From an uncultured Ruminococcus sp. (GTDB taxonomy: Bacteria > Bacillota > Clostridia > Oscillospirales > Ruminococcaceae), in the NCBI RefSeq assembly GCF_946187255.1, contig NZ_CAMHRZ010000037.1, positions 1 through 19,208 on the forward strand: DNA of 19,208 nt, read 5' to 3'. This document shows positions 14,386 to 19,208 of this stretch, in pieces. Within the stretch, counting starts at the first letter, position 1. The number at the start of each line of letters is the position of its first letter. The translations under genes and the position numbers were made by a program. The notes beneath the pieces were generated by a model that saw nothing but the letters and a program-made list of their open reading frames with translations, did no database searches and had not been told where the DNA came from.

Positions 14386-14414
14386 ATTATACAGCACCCG
14401 TACTGTATTGTCAA
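14386..14414 (-). promoter_or_regulatory. Consensus sigma-A promoter of the lipoprotein gene
   Basis: Minus-strand TTGACA (14414-14409), a 17-bp spacer and TATAAT (14391-14386) are all perfect. The -35 begins directly after the T-run of the preceding terminator. The start site should be near 14379, only about 11 nt before the ATG. Confidence 0.88.
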
Positions 14415-14446
14415 TAAAAAACGGCAGAGCCATAAGACTCTGCCGT
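14415..14446 (-). terminator. Rho-independent terminator after the surface protein gene
   Basis: ACGGCAGAG (14446-14438) pairs perfectly with CTCTGCCGT (14429-14421) on the minus strand around an 8-nt loop. A T-run follows. It separates the surface protein gene from the lipoprotein gene. Confidence 0.9.
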
Positions 14447-14487
14447 AATATACAAGTTATTTATTGGACTTCTTACAGTCGCTTAAA

Positions 14488-15375
14488 TTACTTTCTCTTC
14501 TTGGAGATAACTACCATTGCAGCAGCAGCAGCAGCCAGAGCTACAGCAGCTGTGGAAGCAGCACCTGTGTTGGTGTTGGAAGTTGTGCCGTTAGTAGCCT
14601 TAGAAGAAGACTTGCTGTCGTTCTTGCTGGAAGAAGAAGAAGAAGAAGAAGCGCTGTCATCCTTCTTGGACTCAGTTGTGCTGGAAGACTCAGGCTTGCT
14701 GGACTCAGCCTTGCTGGAATCCTCAACCTTAGACTCTTCCTTGCTGGACTCCTCGGGCTTAGACTCAGTAGCGCCGCCTACAGTAGCAGTAGCAGCAACA
14801 GTGGTCCAAGTAGCGAACTTGTCAACTTCGTAGTTAGCAACGCCGGTTGCACCTGCGCCCTTCTTCATGTCAGAAGTAGTAACAGTTACAGCAGTAGCAT
14901 CGTCAGCAACCTTAACGGTCAGAGTACCGATCTTGATGTTCTCAGGAGCTACCAGGGGAGCAGTCTCGACAACTTCGCCAGAATCAGGATCAACCTTAGC
15001 AGCATAAGTAGGCTCGAAGTCCTGATCGAATGCCATTACCTGATAATCCTCGTTATCGGGATAGTCGATCTTGTCCTGCTCGCTCATCTTGCCCTTGAAG
15101 CCCTTGTCATCAAAGCCCAGAGACTTAACAGCCTTGTTATCAAACTTGAAATCCTGAACTTCAGCACCTTCGGTAACGAAAGCGAACTGAATGGTATCCA
15201 GCTTGGTGTTAGCATTAATAACTACGTCGAAATCAGCAGTAGCGCCAGCCTCAACGGTCTCAGGTCCCTTGAACTCCAGGCTAGCGGTCTTGCCAGCATC
15301 TGCTGCGAATACAGAAGGTGCGAAACCAGCCATCAGAGCTGCGGATGTGAGAAGTGCAAATAACTTCTTGTTCAT
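14488..15375 (-). CDS. Secreted surface protein with cohesin-like domain, low-complexity linker and C-terminal anchor
   Basis: This 295-residue protein starts with a signal peptide ending near VFA-AD (about residue 25). A beta-rich domain (about 28-195) begins SLEFKGPETVEAGATADFDVV and recalls cohesin-type folds in Ruminococcus surface proteins; I hold that only weakly. A Ser/Glu/Lys/Asp linker (about 200-262) with SSKxESS-type repeats and a run of nine serines follows, like a wall-spanning stalk. The C-terminus is hydrophobic Ala-rich sequence plus KKRK, the shape of a sortase tail. No LPXTG is present, and only NTNTGA precedes the hydrophobic part. GGGAGG precedes the ATG by 8 nt. The gene is alone between its own promoter and terminator. 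Confidence 0.85.
   Translation of the reverse strand: MNKKLFALLTSAALMAGFAPSVFAADAGKTASLEFKGPETVEAGATADFDVVINANTKLDTIQFAFVTEGAEVQDFKFDNKAVKSLGFDDKGFKGKMSEQDKIDYPDNEDYQVMAFDQDFEPTYAAKVDPDSGEVVETAPLVAPENIKIGTLTVKVADDATAVTVTTSDMKKGAGATGVANYEVDKFATWTTVAATATVGGATESKPEESSKEESKVEDSSKAESSKPESSSTTESKKDDSASSSSSSSSKNDSKSSSKATNGTTSNTNTGAASTAAVALAAAAAAMVVISKKRK
14630..14650. repeat. (GAA)7 triplet repeat inside the serine run
   Basis: Seven tandem GAA units on the plus strand read as TTC/TCT on the coding strand and encode part of the serine run. As triplets, gain or loss would change linker length without shifting the frame. Confidence 0.8.
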
Positions 15376-15660
15376 AAAAAATTCCTCCCAAAACTAATAA
15401 TTTGAATTTTTATTGCTTAATCATACCCATTTCTCCACGTTCCCCGTGTCTGCAAACCGAAGTCACAGCTGCAAGGGCGCAAAAGTATGGTTATACAATT
15501 AACTCGGTATTTTTAATTATAATACATCTGCCCATGCTATTGTTGAATAATTTGTTAACATTGCATTAACTTTCATTTCAAACTGGTATAGTTCAGCAGC
15601 TGCCTCAACAGCAGGTGCAGCGTATCAATTACCCAAAAAGGACGTCTCCCATTCGGATTT
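15376..15660 (-). promoter_or_regulatory. Long 5' leader of the surface protein gene, with structure
   Basis: About 285 nt separate the predicted start site from the ATG, and there is no gene in it. GGTA/TACC closes an element (about 15585-15636) holding GCACCTGC paired with GCAGCTGC around TGTTGAG. A second GC-rich island (about 15425-15482) contains the hairpin CACG-GGGAA-CGTG and then GGGTATGA, shortly before the ribosome site. The AT-rich stretch between has a further TATAAT (15521-15516) without a good -35. Long structured leaders often belong to riboswitches or regulated abundant proteins, but I cannot match this one to a named family. Confidence 0.5.
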
Positions 15661-15666
15661 GTCCAC

Positions 15667-15695
15667 ATTATATCACACTTTACACGGTATGTCAA
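15667..15695 (-). promoter_or_regulatory. Consensus sigma-A promoter of the surface protein gene
   Basis: Minus-strand TTGACA (15695-15690), a 17-bp spacer and TATAAT (15672-15667) are perfect. No coding frame of note lies between this promoter and the surface protein start 290 bp away. Confidence 0.85.
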
Positions 15696-15829
15696 TAGCA
15701 AATTGCAAATAATATTTACCAATTCCAAAAATATTTTTTAGTATATTCACTAGAAATCCATTATTTTTTGCATTATTCTGACAATTAGTGCGGGCTTACT
15801 TCCACGCAGACTGCCCGTCGGCAGACAGT

Positions 15830-15864
15830 AAAAAAAATACACTCCGCAGATCTTGCGGAGTGTA
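15830..15864 (-). terminator. Rho-independent terminator after the tRNA-Gln pair
   Basis: TACACTCCGCA (15864-15854) pairs perfectly over 11 bp with TGCGGAGTGTA (15848-15838) on the minus strand, around a 5-nt loop. Eight T follow (15837-15830). It sits 4 nt after the tRNA 3' end. Confidence 0.92.
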
Positions 15865-15868
15865 CTGA

Positions 15869-15941
15869 TTGGGGCGGAAGGATTCGAACCTTCGACATGA
15901 CGGAGTCAGAGTCCGTTGCCTTACCGCTTGGCGACGCCCCA
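15869..15941 (-). tRNA. tRNA-Gln (anticodon CTG)
   Basis: The minus strand folds as a 73-nt cloverleaf. Acceptor TGGGGCG pairs with CGCCCCA, and the D arm is GCCAAGCGGTAAGGC. The anticodon stem ACGGA/TCCGT encloses CTCTGAC (anticodon CTG). The T arm is GAAGG-TTCGAAT-CCTTC. The 3' CCA is not encoded. It reads CAG codons. It lies 6 nt downstream of the other tRNA-Gln and shares its promoter. Confidence 0.97.
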
Positions 15942-15947
15942 GTATGG

Positions 15948-16019
15948 TTGGGATAGATGGATTCGAACCATCGACTGACGGAGTCAAAGTCCGTTGCCTT
16001 ACCGCTTGGCTATACCCCA
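15948..16019 (-). tRNA. tRNA-Gln (anticodon TTG)
   Basis: A 72-nt cloverleaf on the minus strand. Acceptor TGGGGTA pairs with TATCCCA, including one G-T pair. The anticodon loop CTTTGAC gives TTG, and the T arm is GATGG-TTCGAAT-CCATC. CCA is not encoded. The body is nearly identical to the CTG copy, which suggests tandem duplication followed by an anticodon change. It reads CAA, and by wobble CAG. Confidence 0.97.
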
Positions 16020-16068
16020 GCTCATCGATCTTCGATCATCTCACTGTCTTGTCCCTGACAGCTTAATT

Positions 16069-16097
16069 ATTATAGCATGCCTTTCAGAAAAAATCAA
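16069..16097 (-). promoter_or_regulatory. Promoter of the tRNA-Gln pair
   Basis: Minus-strand TTGATT (16097-16092) and a perfect TATAAT (16074-16069) are 17 bp apart, with TGC just before the -10 (extended -10). The start site should be near 16062, about 43 nt upstream of the first tRNA. Confidence 0.82.
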
Positions 16098-16242
16098 GGG
16101 GTTGCACATATTGTTTACATATTAGTTTCACTTTCTTAACACTATCATTTTTTATACCTTATATAAGAACAAATTGTCTCCCTCATTTTACCTTCATATA
16201 AAATAATATCCTCATTTATTAGAATTTTTAGCTATATTCGAC

Positions 16243-16271
16243 TTGACTTGACCGCTTTAATGTGCTATTAT
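16243..16271 (+). promoter_or_regulatory. Promoter of mscL
   Basis: TTGACT (16243-16248) and TATTAT (16266-16271) are 17 bp apart, each one base from consensus. The start site should be near 16278, about 30 nt before the mscL ATG. The AT-rich stretch 16100-16240 upstream shows nothing else I can name. Confidence 0.75.
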
Positions 16272-16307
16272 TAAATAAAATAATTATTCCGAAAGGACGT
16301 GCAGAAT

Positions 16308-16799
16308 ATGATCAAGAAATTTATGACAGAATTCAAGGAGTTCGCTCTCAAGGGCAACGTTATGGACATGGCGATCGGTGTCATCATCGGTGCTGCGTTC
16401 GGCAACATCGTTACCTCACTGACTGAGAACTTCATCAACCCGCTGATAGCTCTCGTAACAGGCGGTGCGAAGAAAGACCCCGAGACAGGCGTTATGCAGG
16501 TAGTGGGCGGCAAGTTCACCATACACGATGTGGCTTTCAACTACGGCGCTTTCATTTCCGCTGTTATCAATTTCCTTGTTATCGCACTGATACTCTTCAT
16601 CATGCTGAAGGCTGTTAACGGCGCTGTTGCTAAGGCTGCCGCTATTGCCAAGAAGGAAGAGGAAGAAGAGGAAGCTGCTGCTGAGCCCTCCGCAGAGGAA
16701 AAGCTGCTTATCGAGATCCGCGATCTGCTGACCGCAGGCGCTTCTCCCGAGGCACTCGCAAAGATCGAGGCTGCAAAGAAAGAAGCAGAAAAGAAGTGA
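16308..16799 (+). CDS. mscL: Large-conductance mechanosensitive channel MscL
   Basis: Pentameric membrane channel that opens under tension to release solutes during osmotic downshock. The N-terminal helix and first membrane span read KKFMTEFKEFALKGNVMDMAIG and VIIGAAFGNIVTSL, including the family NVMDMAIGVIIG block. The periplasmic loop carries the DVAFNYGAFISAVINF entry to the second span, which ends in FIMLKAVN. The C-terminal part is a charged KKEEEEEEAAAEPSAEE stretch followed by the usual EKLLIEIRDLL helix. The ATG at 16308 (163 residues) has AAAGGA 10 nt upstream. A GTG at 16299 lies too near that site to be used. It is a single-gene unit with its own promoter and terminator. Confidence 0.96.
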   Translation: MIKKFMTEFKEFALKGNVMDMAIGVIIGAAFGNIVTSLTENFINPLIALVTGGAKKDPETGVMQVVGGKFTIHDVAFNYGAFISAVINFLVIALILFIMLKAVNGAVAKAAAIAKKEEEEEEAAAEPSAEEKLLIEIRDLLTAGASPEALAKIEAAKKEAEKK

Positions 16800-16812
16800 T
16801 ACCTTATATCGA

Positions 16813-16838
16813 AAGCTGTCCTTCGGGGCAGCTTTTTT
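16813..16838 (+). terminator. Rho-independent terminator after mscL
   Basis: AAGCTGTCC (16813-16821) pairs with GGGCAGCTT (16826-16834) around a TTCG tetraloop, with one G-T pair. A six-T run follows (16833-16838). The alr -35 begins two bases later. Confidence 0.9.
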
Positions 16839-16839
16839 G

Positions 16840-16868
16840 TTGACAAAATCTCCGCAAGGGAGTATAAT
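16840..16868 (+). promoter_or_regulatory. Consensus sigma-A promoter of alr
   Basis: TTGACA (16840-16845) and TATAAT (16863-16868) are perfect with a 17-bp spacer. The start site should be near 16875, about 27 nt before the alr ATG. Confidence 0.9.
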
Positions 16869-16901
16869 CATAATATAGTATTTTTTAAAGGAAGTCTTGA
16901 C

Positions 16902-18020
16902 ATGGAGTTTTTGAAACGCTGCTGGGCTGAGATAAGCCTTTCAGCCGTTAATTACAATGTTACCGAATACAAAAAGCTGCTCCCCGCAGAAACGGAGCTC
17001 ATGTGTGTTGTGAAAGCCTCCTGCTACGGGCACGGCGACAGCATAATAGTACCCTATTTGCAGAAAGTACACGGTGTACGATATTTCGCGGTGTCGAACA
17101 TCATCGAGGGCATAAGGCTCAGGGATATGGGCATCAAAGGGGATATCCTGATACTCGGCTACACACCGCCCGAGCTTGCAGATGAGCTTATAAAGTACGA
17201 TATCTTACAGGCTTGCACCGAGCTGCCCTACGCCCGCGAGCTTGACCGCAATGCACACGGAAAGGTGCGTCTTCACGGGGCTGTGGACACAGGCATGACC
17301 CGCATCGGTGTACACGGCACAGCACAGCAGCAGGCTGACGAGCTGGCAGAGATCTCCTCTCTGCCGAACATCGAGTTGGAAGGCATATTCACACATTTTT
17401 CCTCCGCCGACGGCATCCACAGTTCCGACGAAGAATACACCGGAATGCAGGCTGAACGGTTCTTCCAAGTTAAACAGCTGCTGGAAGAAAAGGGCATCAC
17501 CCTGAAACACGCACATATAAAGAATTCCGCAGGCGGCGCTTACGGCTACGGCGACGGCAGCACGCTGGCGCGGTTGGGTATCATCCTCTACGGACTTTAC
17601 CCCGATCCCGCAAAGCCTCTGCCATTCAAGCCCAAGCCCGTTATGACGCTGAAAGCTGTGGTATCGCAGGTCAAGGAGATAGACGAGGGCACAGCGGTCA
17701 GCTACGGCAGGACATTCGTCAGCGACCGCAGAATGAAGCTCGCCACCGTCACCGCAGGCTATGCGGACGGCTATCCCAGAGCCCTCTCCAACAAGGGCGA
17801 AGTCATCATACACGGCGAAAAATGCCGTATCTGCGGCAGAGTGTGCATGGATCAGTTCATGTGCGATGTGACTCACATACCCGATGTGAAGCCGGGTGAC
17901 GAGGTGATACTCATGAACGACGAGATCAACGCCGACGTTATCGCCGCCCTGACAGGCACCATCGGCTACGAAGTCACCTGTGACATAACCTCCCGCGTAC
18001 CGAGAGTATGCATCGACTGA
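16902..18020 (+). CDS. alr: Alanine racemase (PLP-dependent)
   Basis: Interconverts L- and D-alanine, supplying D-alanine for peptidoglycan. The 372 residues show the PLP lysine at 38 in VVKASCYGHG, where most homologues have KADAYGHG. They also show HGAVDTGMTRIG, THFSSAD, the KNSAG segment, ARLGIILYG (the Arg that holds the PLP pyridine nitrogen), the second catalytic Tyr268 in AVSYGRTF, and GRVCMDQFM. N-terminal barrel and C-terminal beta domain are complete. AAAGGA is 9 nt before the ATG. It is a single-gene unit between a consensus promoter and a hairpin terminator. A serine-racemase variant cannot be excluded, but nothing points to it. Confidence 0.95.
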   Translation: MEFLKRCWAEISLSAVNYNVTEYKKLLPAETELMCVVKASCYGHGDSIIVPYLQKVHGVRYFAVSNIIEGIRLRDMGIKGDILILGYTPPELADELIKYDILQACTELPYARELDRNAHGKVRLHGAVDTGMTRIGVHGTAQQQADELAEISSLPNIELEGIFTHFSSADGIHSSDEEYTGMQAERFFQVKQLLEEKGITLKHAHIKNSAGGAYGYGDGSTLARLGIILYGLYPDPAKPLPFKPKPVMTLKAVVSQVKEIDEGTAVSYGRTFVSDRRMKLATVTAGYADGYPRALSNKGEVIIHGEKCRICGRVCMDQFMCDVTHIPDVKPGDEVILMNDEINADVIAALTGTIGYEVTCDITSRVPRVCID

Positions 18021-18030
18021 TAAACACAAA

Positions 18031-18065
18031 GAGGTCAGCACCGCTTGTGCCGACCTCATTTTTTT
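18031..18065 (+). terminator. Rho-independent terminator after alr
   Basis: GAGGTCAGCAC (18031-18041) pairs with GTGCCGACCTC (18047-18057), with one A-C mismatch inside the stem and a 5-nt loop. A T-run follows (18059-18065). The 3' end of the converging diguanylate cyclase gene is 8 bp further on. The opposite strand has only a weak T-rich tail. Confidence 0.85.
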
Positions 18066-18072
18066 ACCCTAT

Positions 18073-19167
18073 TCAATAGGTGGTCTTGTTCTTGCCGCCG
18101 TTCTTTCCGCTGTTGAGCAGTGTCTCTGCGCGGGAGAGGACTTCATCCATCTCCTGCCCTATCTCACAGCGGCACACACCCGCCGTGATGGTCGCCTTGA
18201 ACAGCCTGCCCTGAGCCTTGAAGCTCTTTTCATAGAACGCTGTGCGTACCTTCTCGGCACAGTCGATGCCCTTTTGCAGATCGGCATCGGGTATGGCAAA
18301 GATGAATTCCTCACCGTCCCACCTGGCGGCATAGCCCTCTGCGGGAATGGCAGAAGCGATAACAGCCGCCGCCTGCTTGACTACTTCATCTCCTGCGGCA
18401 TAGCCGTGACGGTCGTTGATCTCTTTCAGATCATCCAGATCGAACAGACCTACCACACAGCCCTTGCCCGAACGCTCGCCTTTGTACTTTACCATTTTAA
18501 GGTATTCATTCATGGCGCGGCGGTTGAAAAGCTGTGTCTGCTGATCGATGGTCGCCAGCTTTTGCAGACTCTCGTTCTTCGATCTCAGCTTGAACTGCAT
18601 GACTCTCGTTTTCATCATGTGTATGGTGGAGATGTAGAGCAGTATCATCGCTGCGAAGATTATATTCATGAAGTAGAGTATATTATTTATCGCAGGATCA
18701 CGGAACACATATTCATTCGACCCGCCATCGTTCAGCTTGACCACTGCGGCGATCCATACATATATCCCGAAAGGCACCAGCGAAAAGAGGTACGGCGTTA
18801 TGATATGCCGCAGCGGTAGATAGAACGGTATCGGTATAAGGAACAGCAGCATCGTCCCGAAGCCCATGCTCCAGCCCAATGTCAGACTGCCAAGACACGA
18901 ATGTATCATGACCTCCACCAGCGCCGTGAGCACCAGGCTCGTTCGCAGTGTGGTACGGTGTAGTATGATAAGTGTAGAGATATAGAACAGCACGCTGAAT
19001 ATATTATAGTACAGCATCGGCTTTACGCCCAGTATGCCGAACACAGCGAGATATATCACATGGCAGGTCAGCAGACAGACATTGCCTATCGTGTACACCT
19101 TGCGCTCGCTCATTTTTTCAAAGCTCAGCAGATTGATGCCCGTTTTTTTATATACCCTGCCTTTCAT
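18073..19167 (-). CDS. Membrane-anchored GGDEF diguanylate cyclase
   Basis: Predicted to make cyclic di-GMP. About six membrane spans fill the first 185 residues, with no recognised sensor domain between them. A short helical linker (NESLQKLATIDQQTQLFNRR) leads to the GGDEF domain. There FDLDDLKEIND supplies the metal Asp, GYAAGDEVV follows, and the signature is DGEEF (residues 284-288) instead of GGDEF or GGEEF. The RxxD inhibitory site is absent (PAEG at that place). The third and fourth signature positions are intact, so activity is plausible. The ATG at 19167 follows GGGGGTG at 9 nt; a GTG at 19179 would add four residues. The upstream region is cut by the window edge. Confidence 0.93.
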   Translation of the reverse strand: MKGRVYKKTGINLLSFEKMSERKVYTIGNVCLLTCHVIYLAVFGILGVKPMLYYNIFSVLFYISTLIILHRTTLRTSLVLTALVEVMIHSCLGSLTLGWSMGFGTMLLFLIPIPFYLPLRHIITPYLFSLVPFGIYVWIAAVVKLNDGGSNEYVFRDPAINNILYFMNIIFAAMILLYISTIHMMKTRVMQFKLRSKNESLQKLATIDQQTQLFNRRAMNEYLKMVKYKGERSGKGCVVGLFDLDDLKEINDRHGYAAGDEVVKQAAAVIASAIPAEGYAARWDGEEFIFAIPDADLQKGIDCAEKVRTAFYEKSFKAQGRLFKATITAGVCRCEIGQEMDEVLSRAETLLNSGKNGGKNKTTY

Positions 19168-19208
19168 GATCTCCGCCACCCCCTTTCAACAGATCATATT
19201 TTATATAC

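Noticed and set aside
15376..15480. Cyclic di-AMP (ydaO-type) riboswitch before the surface protein
   Set aside because: GGGGAAC and GGGTATGA recall it, but the conserved 3' half is absent before the ribosome site.
15440..15495. Cyclic di-GMP-I riboswitch on the plus strand (GCAAACC, then GGGCGCAAA)
   Set aside because: Two words resemble the core, but the second half of the aptamer is missing and no plus-strand gene follows closely.

Overview
The window looks like a chromosomal segment of a Ruminococcus-like member of the Clostridia (Oscillospiraceae). I base this on the mid-range G+C content, the AGGAGG-type ribosome binding sites, the Firmicute gene orders trmH-dprA-topA and infC-rpmI-rplT, a type I-beta DAHP synthase with an N-terminal regulatory domain, and a Ser/Glu/Lys-rich surface protein typical of gut Clostridia. 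No phage, insertion sequence or CRISPR array was seen. The genus is an inference from composition and gene style and was not tested by a search.

Layout. Bases 1-370 have no gene. They hold a striking array of 9-bp units (AATTACTTG and its complement). From 371 to about 13,700 every gene is on the minus strand. Reading in the direction of transcription from the right, there is first a small unknown protein (13360-13707) and aroF (12076-13098). Next comes a sugar block that starts with an FGGY (ribulokinase-like) kinase and ends with L-ribulose-5-phosphate 4-epimerase (araD). Four unrelated small genes sit between these two: a DUF4303-like protein, a YjbR-type protein, an AadA-like nucleotidyltransferase and a GNAT acetyltransferase. 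One unknown protein follows araD. The promoter of the kinase carries an AraR-box-like palindrome. Then come infC-rpmI-rplT with an attenuator-type leader, and trmH-dprA-topA-GNAT.

From 13,808 to 16,019, still on the minus strand, lie a lipoprotein with a C-terminal domain resembling BECR-fold toxin nucleases, a secreted surface protein with a long leader, and two tRNA-Gln genes (anticodons TTG and CTG). On the plus strand are mscL and alr, each with its own promoter and terminator. The window closes with a minus-strand membrane diguanylate cyclase.

How the genes work together. infC/rpmI/rplT supply translation parts under feedback control: the sequence supports an AUU start for infC and a terminator-type leader. 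trmH, dprA and topA cover RNA methylation, single-strand DNA handling and supercoiling. The kinase and araD would carry L-ribulose to D-xylulose-5-phosphate. aroF opens the shikimate pathway. alr makes D-alanine for the wall, and mscL guards against osmotic shock. Near-perfect sigma-A promoters (TTGACA, 17 bp, TATAAT or TATACT) precede infC, the 13360 gene, the lipoprotein, the surface protein and alr.
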